A stretch of DNA of 64,000 nt from the NCBI RefSeq assembly GCF_024171725.1, contig NZ_JAMTCG010000002.1:248001-312000 (forward strand), read 5' to 3'. A program made the position numbers and the translations under genes. The DNA comes from Williamsia serinedens (GTDB lineage Bacteria > Actinomycetota > Actinomycetes > Mycobacteriales > Mycobacteriaceae). Of this stretch, positions 30,292 through 40,439 are shown in pieces; position 1 is the stretch's first letter, and each line of letters opens with the position of its first letter. A model generated the notes under the pieces. That model worked only from the letters and a program-made list of their open reading frames with translations, did no database searches and had not been told where the DNA came from.

Positions 30292-31122
30292 TCAGACGAA
30301 CCAGCGCGCCAGGACCCGTCCGACGCCCTCGTCGTCGTTGCTCGTGGTGACCTCGTCGGCCGCGGCGCGTGCGGCCGGATGGGCGTTGGCCATCGCGACA
30401 CCGTGCGCGGCCCACGTGAGCATCTCGACGTCGTTCGGCATGTCCCCGAACGCGACGACCGCGTCGGTCGGCAGCGACGCGATGTCGGCGAGCATCCGCA
30501 GACCGCTGGACTTGTCGATGCCGGGCTGCGCGATCTCGATGAGCCCGTTGTCGGTGGAGAAGGTGATCGCGGCCCGTCCGTCGACCGCCGCCCGCATCCG
30601 GGCGGCCATCTCCCCACTGGTCATCGACGACGCACGGATGAGCAGCTTCACGGCCGGCGCCGCGATCACCTCGTCGTCCCCGACCTCGATGTGGTCGGGG
30701 TTGAGCCAGGCGTGCTCGTAACCCGGGTCGGCCACGAAGGTGGGACTCGCCGCGTCCTCACCCGGGTCGCCGACACGCTCGGCGGCAAGACCGCAGCCCG
30801 GGAGCTCCCGCCGCGCCGCCTCGGCGAGCTCGGCGAGCGCATCGGTGCTCAGCGTGGACGCGTGCAGGATCGAGTCGTGGACGATGTCGTAGACGATCGC
30901 GCCGTTCGCGCACACCGCGTACGTGGCGTGCGGCAGCTGCCGCGCGATCTCGTCGATCCAGCGCGGCGGGCGGCCGGTGGCGAGCACGAACGGCACCCCG
31001 CGGTCGGCGGCGGTGGCGAGCGTCCGACGGGTGAGTGACCGCACGGTGTCGTCGGAGTCCACGAGGGTTCCGTCGACGTCGCTCACGATCAGCGACGGCG
31101 GGCCGAACCGGTGACGTCTCAC
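30292..31122 (-). CDS. HAD-superfamily (Cof/IIB type) phosphatase
   Basis: This 276-residue protein has the HAD nucleophile motif SDVDGTLVDSDD (about 14-25), a motif-II threonine in VLATGRPP, and late motif GDMPNDVEML (DxxxD). The inserted cap between about 85 and 195 matches the Cof-type IIB cap used on sugar phosphates and related metabolites. The GTG start overlaps the acyltransferase stop (GTGA). The order HAD-acyltransferase matches Rv3813c-Rv3814c. The substrate is unknown; a phospholipid-head-group or sugar phosphate is plausible. Confidence 0.85.
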   Translation of the reverse strand: MRRHRFGPPSLIVSDVDGTLVDSDDTVRSLTRRTLATAADRGVPFVLATGRPPRWIDEIARQLPHATYAVCANGAIVYDIVHDSILHASTLSTDALAELAEAARRELPGCGLAAERVGDPGEDAASPTFVADPGYEHAWLNPDHIEVGDDEVIAAPAVKLLIRASSMTSGEMAARMRAAVDGRAAITFSTDNGLIEIAQPGIDKSSGLRMLADIASLPTDAVVAFGDMPNDVEMLTWAAHGVAMANAHPAARAAADEVTTSNDDEGVGRVLARWFV

Positions 31123-31886
31123 GCCCTCTCCGCACGCTTCGCGGCGCGGGCGGCGGCCTTCTCGCGCTCCTCGACGACCTCGATCTCGTGCGCCTCGGCG
31201 AGCGTGGGCGCCGACCCGCCCATCGACGCCGGCACCCAGTCCGCACCGCGCGGGTGTTCCGGGTAGTCGGCACGGACCGCGTCGAGCAGAGACGACATCA
31301 CGGACTTCAGTCGCTCCGTCTCGGTCGCGGGGTCGGCGGAGGCGTCGACGTGCAGCGGTGTCCCGAATCGCACCGCCACCGGGATGCGTCGACGGCCCAT
31401 CCGTCGCTGCGTGCCCTTCGACCACTGGCGCTGCGATCCCCAGACGATGCACGGGATGATCGGCACCTCGGCCTCGGCGGCCATCCGGACCGCACCGGTC
31501 TTGAACTCCTTGAGCTCGAAGCTGCGGCTGATGGTCGCCTCCGGGTAGACGCCGAGCAGGAACCCCTCCCGCAGTCGCTCGACGGCGACCGCGTAGGCCT
31601 CGCCGCCGGCCGACCGGTCGACGGGGACCGTGTGCGTGTGCTCGATGAGGAAGCGCACGACGCGAACGTCCATCATCTCGGACTTGATCATGTACCGGAC
31701 GCGCCGACCGGCCCGGTACACACCGAGCGCGGCGGGGAGGAAGTCGACGTACCCGGTGTGGTTGACCGCGATCACCGCGCCGCCCTCGGACGGGACGTTG
31801 TGCTCGTCCACAATCGACAGACGCATGCCCTGGACGGCGGCGAGGGTGTGCGCCGCGATCTCCAGCGACCGGTAGACCGGTTCCAT
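31119..31886 (-). CDS. 1-acylglycerol-3-phosphate acyltransferase-like protein (PlsC family)
   Basis: This 255-residue protein has the PlsC motifs NHTGYVD (catalytic His/Asp, about 42-48), a motif-III region with YPEATISRS and a motif-IV proline region VPIIPCIVWG. It probably transfers an acyl chain to lysophosphatidic acid or a related glycolipid at the membrane. The basic C-terminal tail is rich in E/A/K/R. It resembles the acyltransferase at 33162-33920 over its whole length, so the two are paralogues like Rv3814c-Rv3816c. TACCCT stands six bases before the ATG and no Shine-Dalgarno is present, so the message is probably leaderless. Confidence 0.88.
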   Translation of the reverse strand: MEPVYRSLEIAAHTLAAVQGMRLSIVDEHNVPSEGGAVIAVNHTGYVDFLPAALGVYRAGRRVRYMIKSEMMDVRVVRFLIEHTHTVPVDRSAGGEAYAVAVERLREGFLLGVYPEATISRSFELKEFKTGAVRMAAEAEVPIIPCIVWGSQRQWSKGTQRRMGRRRIPVAVRFGTPLHVDASADPATETERLKSVMSSLLDAVRADYPEHPRGADWVPASMGGSAPTLAEAHEIEVVEEREKAAARAAKRAERA

Positions 31887-31892
31887 GGAACA

Positions 31893-31898
31893 AGGGTA
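31893..31898 (-). promoter_or_regulatory. -10 box for leaderless acyltransferase/HAD transcript
   Basis: Minus-strand TACCCT ends six bases before the acyltransferase ATG at 31886. The spacing places the transcription start at or near the A of the start codon, and the gene has no ribosome-binding site. Confidence 0.55.
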
Positions 31899-31979
31899 AC
31901 GAGGCCCCCTGGCGCGGCGATGATGGTCGGCGATGGACGGGGAGAGGGCACGGCGCGGCGCCGTCGTGGAGGTGATCGG

Positions 31980-33146
31980 ATGACCGGCTTGCGGTCGCAG
32001 GCGACGGGCCCGCGGATCGCCGACGGCTGGCCGAGAGCGTTCTGGCTGTGGCTGACCAACCCGTACGACTATCTGTGGATCGTCCACCATCACTCGATGC
32101 GGCCGCTGAACCGTCAGCTCCGGTTCGCACTCGCCGCCGCGACGACGATGATGGCGCTCGGGTCCGTCCTGGCGTTGCTCAGCTCCCGGGGACCACGCGG
32201 GGTGTGGGGGACCGCCATCACCCTGGTCATCCTCGTGCTGCAGGCGATCGTCGTCGTCGCGATCATGCGCCTGCCGATGCCGCGGACGGCGCGGCGCGCC
32301 CGCGCCTACTTCGTCGGACTGTTGATCTTCGGGGACCTCGGCGTGGCCGCGGTCATGCTGACGCTGCCGCCGCTCGACGGTGCCTTCGGCTGCGTGCTGC
32401 TCGCACTCACGAGCACGATCTGCGTGTACTTCGTCAGCGCGCGGTGGGTCGTCGCGCACCTGACGTTCGCGTTCTGGTTCATCGTCCTGAGCGCATGGCG
32501 GGTGGCCCGGACCGACGTCGTCGACCTGTTCGGCGTGGGGTCGGGGGCGGTGGCGATGCTGACCGCCGTGTGCGGGGCCCCGATCGCCTCGCACGTCGCG
32601 TGGACGCTGCTGTCGGCCGATGCGCGACAGTCCGTGCGGGACCCGCTCACCGGGCTGCGCAACCGGCGCGGTGTCGAGGCCGGGCTGGAGGTCACCTGGA
32701 GCCGGGCGCGGTCGTCGGCGGCGATGGTGGCCGTCGTCGTGGTCGACGTCGACGACTTCAAGTCCGTCAACGACACCCACGGCCACGACGAGGGCGACGA
32801 GGTGCTGCAGCGGCTCGCCGGCGCGATGCTCGCCGCCTCCGGTCAGGGGGCCGTCGTCGGGCGCACCGGTGGCGAGGAGTTCATGGCGATCCTCGTGGGC
32901 ACCCGTGAGGAACTGGTCGAGCGCATCGATGCGATGGCGCCCGCCCTGCGTGTCCCGGCGGGACCGGTAGGGACCGGCGCACCGGTGCTGTCGGTCAGCG
33001 TGAGCGTCGGGGCGGCCGTGATCGTACAACCGTCCTCACCGCGACGCTCGGGCGACGACTTCCGCGAGGCGCAGCGTCGCGCCGACGGGTTGATGTACGA
33101 GGCGAAACGCGCCGGCGGCGACCGCGCCGCGATCGCCGACCTCTGA
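31980..33146 (+). CDS. Membrane-bound diguanylate cyclase (GGDEF domain)
   Basis: This 388-residue protein has six predicted TM helices (about 48-67, 77-96, 109-127, 136-153, 157-173, 187-211) and a C-terminal GGDEF domain. The entry motif DPLTGLRNRRG (221-231), the metal-site VDVDDFKSVND and the active GGEEF (297-301) are intact, so synthesis of cyclic di-GMP is expected. No RxxD inhibitory site precedes GGEEF. GTGGAGG lies nine bases before the ATG, which decides this start. It is inserted between two paralogous acyltransferase genes on the other strand and may sense envelope state through its membrane domain. Confidence 0.88.
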   Translation: MTGLRSQATGPRIADGWPRAFWLWLTNPYDYLWIVHHHSMRPLNRQLRFALAAATTMMALGSVLALLSSRGPRGVWGTAITLVILVLQAIVVVAIMRLPMPRTARRARAYFVGLLIFGDLGVAAVMLTLPPLDGAFGCVLLALTSTICVYFVSARWVVAHLTFAFWFIVLSAWRVARTDVVDLFGVGSGAVAMLTAVCGAPIASHVAWTLLSADARQSVRDPLTGLRNRRGVEAGLEVTWSRARSSAAMVAVVVVDVDDFKSVNDTHGHDEGDEVLQRLAGAMLAASGQGAVVGRTGGEEFMAILVGTREELVERIDAMAPALRVPAGPVGTGAPVLSVSVSVGAAVIVQPSSPRRSGDDFREAQRRADGLMYEAKRAGGDRAAIADL

Positions 33147-33161
33147 CGCGGGGATCCGGGG

Positions 33162-33920
33162 TCAGTCCGACGACCGCTGCGCGCGTCGCGCGGCCCGCTC
33201 GGCCGCCTCCTGCTCGTCCATCGCGTCGGCCTCCTCGAGCGTCGGCGCCGAGCCGCCCAGGCGAGCCGGGACCCAGAACTCCCCGGCGGGGTGCGGACCG
33301 TAGTTCTCCTGGGTCCGGTGGAGCGTCTCGACCATCACGTCGTGCAGACGCTCGGTGAGGCTCTCGGGGGTGCCCTCCGGCGCGATCGGTTCGGCGACGG
33401 TGATGTGGATCGGCACGTTCGAGCGGCCCATGTTCTTCGGGTGGCCCTTCGTCCAGACCCGCTGGGCGCCCCAGATGACGTGCGGGACGATCGGGACGCC
33501 GGACTCGAGCGCCATCCGCGCGGCACCGGACTTGAACGCCTTGATCTCGAAGCTGCGGCTGATGGTCGCCTCGGGATAGACGCCCACGAGCTCGCCGCGG
33601 CGCAGGTATTCGACCGCGGCCTGATAGCTGTCGGCGCCGGCCTCGCGGTCGACGGGGATGTGCCGGAGCGCCCGCATGATCGGTCCCGACACCTTCGAGT
33701 CGAAGACCTCCTTCTTCGCCATGAAGCGGACCTTGCGGCGCCCGTGCAGGAAGGAGGGGAGACCGGCGTAGGTGAAGTCCATGTAGCCGGTGTGGTTGAT
33801 CGCGACGACGGCCCCGCCCTCGGTCGGGATGTTCTCCTGTCCGACGACGGTGAACTTCAGGCCCTGCAGCGCCCACAGCGAGCGCGCGACGGTGATGACG
33901 GTGTCGTAGGCGGGTTCCAC
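33162..33920 (-). CDS. 1-acylglycerol-3-phosphate acyltransferase-like protein (PlsC family), second copy
   Basis: The 252-residue protein is a paralogue of the one at 31119-31886, with NHTGYMD (about 42-48), YPEATISRS and VPIVPHVIWG. Both end in GSAPTLxEA followed by an acidic/basic tail. They probably acylate different glycerolipid acceptors or positions. A GTG start at 33920 (VEPAYDT) parallels MEPVYRS of the sister protein, and TAGGGT lies seven bases upstream, indicating leaderless initiation. Longer in-frame starts upstream would include the promoter. Confidence 0.87.
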   Translation of the reverse strand: MEPAYDTVITVARSLWALQGLKFTVVGQENIPTEGGAVVAINHTGYMDFTYAGLPSFLHGRRKVRFMAKKEVFDSKVSGPIMRALRHIPVDREAGADSYQAAVEYLRRGELVGVYPEATISRSFEIKAFKSGAARMALESGVPIVPHVIWGAQRVWTKGHPKNMGRSNVPIHITVAEPIAPEGTPESLTERLHDVMVETLHRTQENYGPHPAGEFWVPARLGGSAPTLEEADAMDEQEAAERAARRAQRSSD

Positions 33921-33927
33921 GACGACC

Positions 33928-33933
33928 ACCCTA
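33928..33933 (-). promoter_or_regulatory. -10 box for leaderless second acyltransferase
   Basis: Minus-strand TAGGGT ends seven bases before the GTG at 33920; no Shine-Dalgarno is present. It supports the start chosen by alignment with the paralogue. Confidence 0.5.
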
Positions 33934-34023
33934 GTGGGCCGTCTCACCTGCACGTCTCGGGTCGCGGGCGGGGCCGCGACTATCCTCGTGCCGAGCACTC
34001 CCCACGCGAGAGGACGGGTACAC

Positions 34024-35604
34024 GTGCAGGTCACCAGCGTCGGGCACGCGGGGTTCCACATCCGGACGGCAGCCGGGACGATCCTGTGCGACCCGTGGGT
34101 CAACCCCGCCTACTTCGCGTCGTGGTTCCCGTTCCCGGACAACTCCGAGCTGGACTGGGCGACCCTCGGCGACTGCGATTTCCTCTACGTCTCGCACCTG
34201 CACCGCGACCACTTCGACGCGCGGAACCTCGCGGAGAACGTGAACAAGGACGCGCAGGTCTTGCTGCCCGACTACCCGGTGCCGGACCTGCGGCGGGAAC
34301 TCGAGGCGCTGGGCTTCCACCGCTTCGTCGAGACCGAGGACTCGGTGAAGACCACCGTCTCGACCGATCGCGGCAGCCTCGACGTCATGATCGTCGCGCT
34401 GCGTGCCCCGGCCGACGGTCCGATCGGCGACTCGGGCCTCATCGTCTCCGACGGCGAGACCACCTGTTTCAACATGAACGACGCGCGCCCGGTGGACCTG
34501 TCGGTCGTGCACGACGCGTTCGGTCACGTCGACATCCACCTGCTGCAGTACTCCGGCGCCATCTGGTACCCGATGGTCTACGACATCCCCAAGCGCACCA
34601 AGGCGAACTTCGCGGCGCAGAAGCGCCAGCGCGGGATGGACCGGGCGCGGTCCTACATCGAGCAGGTCGGGGCGACGTGGGTCGTGCCGTCCGCCGGCCC
34701 GCCGATGTTCCTCGACGACGAGCTGCGGTACCTCAACGACACCGGCGACGTCGACGACAAGGGTCGTCCGACGAGCATCTTCCCCGACCAGGCGACGTTC
34801 CTGGAGCAGATGCGTGAGCACGGCACCGACGACGGCAGCAAGCACCGTGGCCTGATGATGGTGTCCGGGTCGACCGCGGATCTCCGGGGCTCCGAGCTCG
34901 TCTCGATCGAGCACCCCTACGCGCCGGACGAGGTGTTCGGTGAGAACAAGGCCGGCTACCTCGAGCGGATGGCGGAGAAGTTCGCGCCGGTCATCGCCGC
35001 CGAGAAGGCGACGTGGGCGTCGGACGACACCGGACCGTTGCTCCCCGCGCTGCGCGAGCTGTTCGAGCCGATCATGGGCGCCAGCGACCTCATCTCCGAC
35101 GGCATCGGGTACCCGGTGGGTCTCGTCATCGGCGAGGAGACCGTCGTCCTGGACTTCCCGAACCGAATCGTCCGCGAGCCCAAGGAGGGAGAGGGCAAGT
35201 ACCGCTACGGGTTCCGGATCGCACCGGAACTCGTGCGCACGGTCCTCCGCGACGACGAGCCCGACTGGGTGAACACCATCTTCCTGTCCACTCGGTTCAC
35301 CACCTGGCGTGTCGGCGGGTACAACGAGTTCCTCTACACGTTCTTCAAATGCCTGACGGCAGAACGCATCGCGTACGCCGACGGGTGGTTCGCCGAGGCG
35401 CACGACGACACCGCGTCGGTCGAGAAGGACGGTTGGGAGATCCAGCGCCGCTGCCCGCACCTCAAGGCCGACCTGTCGGCGTTCGGTGTCATCGAGGGCG
35501 AGAAGCTCACCTGCAACCTGCACGGCTGGTCCTGGGACCTGCCGACCGGTCGCTGCCTCACCTCGAAGGGCCACGAGCTGCGCGCTCGGCGCCTCGACTC
35601 GTGA
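34024..35604 (+). CDS. Metallo-beta-lactamase fold / Rieske [2Fe-2S] fusion protein (Rv3818-like)
   Basis: The 526-residue protein joins two domains. The N-terminal metallo-hydrolase domain (UlaG-like) has the HxHxDH metal motif at 58-63 (SHLHRDHFD) and a later NMNDARP segment. The last 60 residues form a Rieske centre with Cys477-x-His479 and Cys497-x2-His500, all four ligands present. M. tuberculosis Rv3818, in equivalent position, has the same build and no known function. GAGAGGACG precedes the GTG, and TATCCT at 33981-33986 is a possible -10. The stop overlaps the TetR GTG (GTGA). A redox-regulated hydrolase or a lipid/sugar oxygenase-like role are both possible. Confidence 0.85.
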   Translation: MQVTSVGHAGFHIRTAAGTILCDPWVNPAYFASWFPFPDNSELDWATLGDCDFLYVSHLHRDHFDARNLAENVNKDAQVLLPDYPVPDLRRELEALGFHRFVETEDSVKTTVSTDRGSLDVMIVALRAPADGPIGDSGLIVSDGETTCFNMNDARPVDLSVVHDAFGHVDIHLLQYSGAIWYPMVYDIPKRTKANFAAQKRQRGMDRARSYIEQVGATWVVPSAGPPMFLDDELRYLNDTGDVDDKGRPTSIFPDQATFLEQMREHGTDDGSKHRGLMMVSGSTADLRGSELVSIEHPYAPDEVFGENKAGYLERMAEKFAPVIAAEKATWASDDTGPLLPALRELFEPIMGASDLISDGIGYPVGLVIGEETVVLDFPNRIVREPKEGEGKYRYGFRIAPELVRTVLRDDEPDWVNTIFLSTRFTTWRVGGYNEFLYTFFKCLTAERIAYADGWFAEAHDDTASVEKDGWEIQRRCPHLKADLSAFGVIEGEKLTCNLHGWSWDLPTGRCLTSKGHELRARRLDS

Positions 35605-36236
35605 CCGCCGACACCGGCTCGACCCGCACCTACGGCGGTCGGCCGGTGGCCGATCGTCGCGCGGATCGTCGTCGCCGGTTCGTCGACGCCGCCATCGAGG
35701 TGTTCGGCACGTCGGGATACGCGGGCAGTTCGGTGACGGCACTGTGCCGCGAGGCCGGACTGTCGCGTCGCCAGTTCTACGAGGAGTTCCCGGACCGGGA
35801 ATCGTTGCTCCTCGCCGCCTACGACGAGGCGCAGGCGCAGGCGCGCACCGCGGTCGGTGCCGCGCTGGCGGGCGCCGGAACCGACGACGTCCCGACCCTC
35901 GCCCGGGTCGCGATGACCGCGTTCATGCAGTCGCTTGGGACGGATCGTCGTCGGGCGGCGATCGTCTTCGTGGAGATCGTCGGAGTGAGTCCGCGCGTCG
36001 AGGAACACCGGCTGGCCGGTCGTGAGACATGGACGGATTTCTTCGGATCGGCACTGCGCGACTACGCCGGCCGTCCCGCCGGTGACGCCGTCGAGGACTC
36101 CTACCGTGCGATCGGTTTCGTCGGTGCGCTCACCGCCGTCGTCCACCGCTGGAGCACCGATGGGCCGGCGCGGCCGGACGTGGACGAGATCGTCGACCTC
36201 CTCGCGCAGATCCTCCTCGCGTTCATCCGCATCTGA
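35601..36236 (+). CDS. TetR-family transcriptional regulator
   Basis: The 211-residue protein has a TetR helix-turn-helix (about 20-65; AAIEVFGTSGYAGSSVTALCREAGLSRRQFYEEF in part) and a ligand-binding C-terminal domain. The GTG start overlaps the MBL-Rieske stop (GTGA), so it is co-transcribed with that gene. It is followed by a 22-bp palindrome at 36294-36315 just upstream of the lipase gene, which is the best candidate operator. Confidence 0.88.
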   Translation: MTADTGSTRTYGGRPVADRRADRRRRFVDAAIEVFGTSGYAGSSVTALCREAGLSRRQFYEEFPDRESLLLAAYDEAQAQARTAVGAALAGAGTDDVPTLARVAMTAFMQSLGTDRRRAAIVFVEIVGVSPRVEEHRLAGRETWTDFFGSALRDYAGRPAGDAVEDSYRAIGFVGALTAVVHRWSTDGPARPDVDEIVDLLAQILLAFIRI

Positions 36237-36293
36237 GCCGTCGGCGTCTCACCTCTTGTGGCCTGGCTCACCCTGCGGTAGCTTTCGCGTCTT

Positions 36294-36315
36294 AGTGAGA
36301 CGTCGGGGTCTCACT
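36294..36315. promoter_or_regulatory. 22-bp palindromic operator before the lipase gene
   Basis: AGTGAGAC (36294-36301) and GTCTCACT (36308-36315) flank six bases. A further GTCTCAC half-site lies at 36246-36252, right after the TetR stop. Eight-base arms with a short spacer fit a TetR operator. It ends 17 bases before the lipase GTG, so binding would block transcription or initiation of that gene. Confidence 0.55.
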
Positions 36316-36332
36316 TTGACGAGAGGGTCGAC

Positions 36333-37778
36333 GTGCGGACGAAGCGACACGATCAGGGACGACGCAGGTGGCGCATGACGGTGATCGCCGCCCTCTCTGC
36401 GACGTCGATCGCGATCGGCGCGGCACCCGCCGCCGTCGGCGCACCCGTCCCGCCCGCCGCCGATCCCCAGGTCGCCCCTGCGCCGCCGTTCGGCACCCTG
36501 CCCCTGCCCCCTGAGCTCGACCGGTCGTTCTATGCGCCGCCGCCCGCCGCGGTCGCCGCCGCGCGCCCCGGTCAGATCCTGAACGCACGCCGGATCAGCC
36601 TCGCCGCGCTGTCCGTCGTACCGGTCGCGGTCGACGCCTGGCAGGTGTCGTATCGCTCGACGAACACGCGGGGCCAGGCCATCCCGGCGGTGGCCACCCT
36701 TCTCACGCCCCGGGGGTCCGACCCCGGCAGGACCCGGCGTCTGGTCGCCTGGCAGTCGGCGGAGGACTCCACGGCGCAGTACTGCGCGCCGTCCTACGTG
36801 CTGCAACAGGGGTCTGTCCCCGGGAACCTCAGCGGTTCGGTCGACTCCTCGCTGGAGGTGCTGCAGATAGCGTCGCTGCTCGCGACAGGGTCGTCGGTCG
36901 TGGTCGCCGACCACGAGGGTCCGCAGTCGGCGTTCGCGGCCGGACCCCTCGCCGGGCGCATCGTGCTCGACGGGATCCGTGCCGCCCGGGCGTTCGCCCC
37001 GCTCCGGCTCGCGCCGGACGCCCGCATCGGGATGATGGGGTACTCCGGCGGCGCCATCGCGACCGGGTGGGCCGCGGAACTGCAGCGGAGCTACGCGCCG
37101 GAGCTGGCTATCACCGCGGCGGCTGAGGGCGGCGTGCCCGCCGACATCCGCGCGCTCGTCGACCTGGCGAACCGCAACCTGGGGTCGGGTCTGATCATGG
37201 CCGGCATCATCGGGGTCAGCCGTGAGTACCCGGAGCTCGCGCGGTTCGTCGCCACCCGCGTGAACCCGCTCGGACGCGCCCTGATCGCCGCGAAGAACCC
37301 GCTCTGTCTCACCTATCAGGCCGCGCTGGCCCCGTTCGTCGATCTCAAGGGCCTCTTCACCGGTCCCGGCGACCCGCTCGACCAGCCCGTGCCGAGACGG
37401 GTTCTGGCGCAACTGAAGATGGGCTCGACCGTGCCGACGATCCCGCTGTTCGTCTACCAGTCGCACCCCGACTGGATAGCGCCGGTCGGCCCGGTCGACA
37501 CTCTCGTCCGGACCTATTGCGCGGCGCCGGGCGCCCGTGTCGAGTATCTGCGCGACCACTTCTCCGAACACATCTCACTCGCCGTCGCCGGCTTCCTGCC
37601 CGCAATGCTCTGGTTGAACGACCGACTCGACGGGAGGCCCGCTCGCGCTGGGTGTTCGACGACGGACGTCGGCACCATCGCCGGCGATCCCGCCGTGCGA
37701 CAGGCGTTCGTCGCGCAGGTCGGGGACGTGATCGGCGGGCTCTTCCAGCGCCGGTTGGGGGACCCGCCACGGCGGTGA
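36333..37778 (+). CDS. Secreted lipase (LIP/secretory lipase family)
   Basis: The 481-residue alpha/beta hydrolase has a signal peptide (about 1-36, RRRWRMTVIAALS then AAVGAP). The nucleophile Ser238 is in MMGYSGGAI, the aspartate is probably in YQSHPDWIAP and the histidine in FSEHISLAVAG. The sequence resembles the secretory triacylglycerol lipases of fungi and actinobacteria (PF03583), which hydrolyse extracellular lipid esters. GAGAGG precedes the GTG start. The palindrome at 36294-36315 suggests control by the upstream TetR protein. An internal ATG (M15) is a weaker alternative start. Confidence 0.85.
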   Translation: MRTKRHDQGRRRWRMTVIAALSATSIAIGAAPAAVGAPVPPAADPQVAPAPPFGTLPLPPELDRSFYAPPPAAVAAARPGQILNARRISLAALSVVPVAVDAWQVSYRSTNTRGQAIPAVATLLTPRGSDPGRTRRLVAWQSAEDSTAQYCAPSYVLQQGSVPGNLSGSVDSSLEVLQIASLLATGSSVVVADHEGPQSAFAAGPLAGRIVLDGIRAARAFAPLRLAPDARIGMMGYSGGAIATGWAAELQRSYAPELAITAAAEGGVPADIRALVDLANRNLGSGLIMAGIIGVSREYPELARFVATRVNPLGRALIAAKNPLCLTYQAALAPFVDLKGLFTGPGDPLDQPVPRRVLAQLKMGSTVPTIPLFVYQSHPDWIAPVGPVDTLVRTYCAAPGARVEYLRDHFSEHISLAVAGFLPAMLWLNDRLDGRPARAGCSTTDVGTIAGDPAVRQAFVAQVGDVIGGLFQRRLGDPPRR

Positions 37779-37782
37779 CAGG

Positions 37783-38265
37783 TCACGGCTGCGGTGGCCA
37801 AGCGGGCAGTCGGCGCTGCAGCGCGTCCAGCTGATCGACGTCGACCCACGACGGGTTGCTCGCGGCGGGGACGCGCAGCACCTCCATGCGTGACAGCCCC
37901 GGGATCTCCCGGAGGTCCGTGGCCCGAACGACGTCGTCGGGATCGAGCACCGTGATGTCGGTGGGGACGACGAGCTGTCCGTTCGCGTCGGTGGACGTCG
38001 GCCCGCTGATCCACCCGAGCCCCCAGACGCCGCGCGGTGTCGGGCCGTCGGCGGGACCGCTCAGCCACAGGAGCGCGCGCTGTCCGCGGCGCATCATCGC
38101 GCTGCGGTAGTTGTCGGCAACGCAGCGACTCTCGATCCGCGTCCGCCCGTCGGCGATGTCGGAGAGCATGTCCCGGCGTCGGCCGCTCGCGGTGAACACC
38201 CACGCGCCGAGCGTCGTCTCCGTGATCGTCCGCGGCGTCCCCATCGGGTCACCGGTTCCCCGCAT
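37783..38265 (-). CDS. Hypothetical protein, possible EVE/PUA-like fold
   Basis: This protein of 160 residues (153 if the ATG at 38244 is used) has no certain family. The pattern LGAWVFTASGRRRDM, then MMRRGQRALLWLSGP and GVWGLGWISGP, resembles the strand order of EVE/PUA-like domains, where a tryptophan-bearing barrel binds modified nucleotides. No signal peptide or TM segment is seen. It lies head-away from the hydrolase gene past a strong terminator and converges with the lipase gene with only four bases between stops. Confidence 0.6.
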   Translation of the reverse strand: MRGTGDPMGTPRTITETTLGAWVFTASGRRRDMLSDIADGRTRIESRCVADNYRSAMMRRGQRALLWLSGPADGPTPRGVWGLGWISGPTSTDANGQLVVPTDITVLDPDDVVRATDLREIPGLSRMEVLRVPAASNPSWVDVDQLDALQRRLPAWPPQP

Positions 38266-38284
38266 GCTGCCCCCGCAAACACGA

Positions 38285-38318
38285 ACCGGCCGCACCCGGG
38301 GGGCCGGGTGCGGCCGGT
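38285..38318. terminator. Strong terminator after the alpha/beta hydrolase gene
   Basis: A perfect 15-bp stem, ACCGGCCGCACCCGG (38285-38299) with its complement (38304-38318) and loop GGGG, stands between two minus-strand genes. It should end the hydrolase transcript before the hypothetical gene at 38265. Confidence 0.8.
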
Positions 38319-38378
38319 GAGCGGACGAGCCGCTGCAACGCGTCGGCCGCCTTCTTCGCCGCGCGACCTCGTGGTGCC

Positions 38379-39927
<1,549 letters not shown>

Positions 39928-39930
39928 CCC

Positions 39931-40323
39931 TCAGAGGTCGCCGGTGAGGAACTGCGCGACACCGCGCCCGAAGGACCAGTCGGCGCGGGTGTTCTCGACG
40001 AGCGACACGATCAGGTCGTCGCCGCCGACCCCGCACTCGTCCTGCAGTCGCTGCGCCAGGGCGGCGTAGAGCGCCTTCTTCTGTTCCTCGTCACGGCCCT
40101 GCTGGGTGACCTGGACGACGACGAGATCGTCGGTGCGCGTGTACCCGAGGCCGGTGTCCTCGGCGATGATGTGGCCCGGCCTGTGCTCGGTGATCAGCTG
40201 GTAGCGGTCCCGCGGGGGCGCGGCGAACACGTCGAGCATCACCGACTGCACGACGTCGGCGAGGTGCCGCAGCGCCTCGGGGTCCCTGCGGTTCTCGATG
40301 ACGTGGATGTGGACCAGGGGCAT
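39931..40323 (-). CDS. Tautomerase-superfamily protein
   Basis: The 130-residue protein begins MPLVHIHVIE. After removal of Met the N-terminal proline is the catalytic base of tautomerase/4-oxalocrotonate-type enzymes, which decides the start at 40323 over the in-frame ATG at 40338. AGGTCGAG lies upstream. The length fits the double-repeat subgroup (Tautomerase_2) rather than the 62-residue form. Conserved features include RDRYQLITEH and the late KKALYAALAQRL helix. The substrate is unknown; aromatic or haloacid degradation is usual. Confidence 0.85.
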   Translation of the reverse strand: MPLVHIHVIENRRDPEALRHLADVVQSVMLDVFAAPPRDRYQLITEHRPGHIIAEDTGLGYTRTDDLVVVQVTQQGRDEEQKKALYAALAQRLQDECGVGGDDLIVSLVENTRADWSFGRGVAQFLTGDL

Positions 40324-40439
40324 GGACTCGACCTGCATTCTCGATGAAGGAGCCGCACGCGTTCTACGCTCGGCGACGATGCCCGGGGCAACCGGGTGTG
40401 ACCGGCGGGTATTCCGTCGCCGACTCCCCGGGAGGCGCC

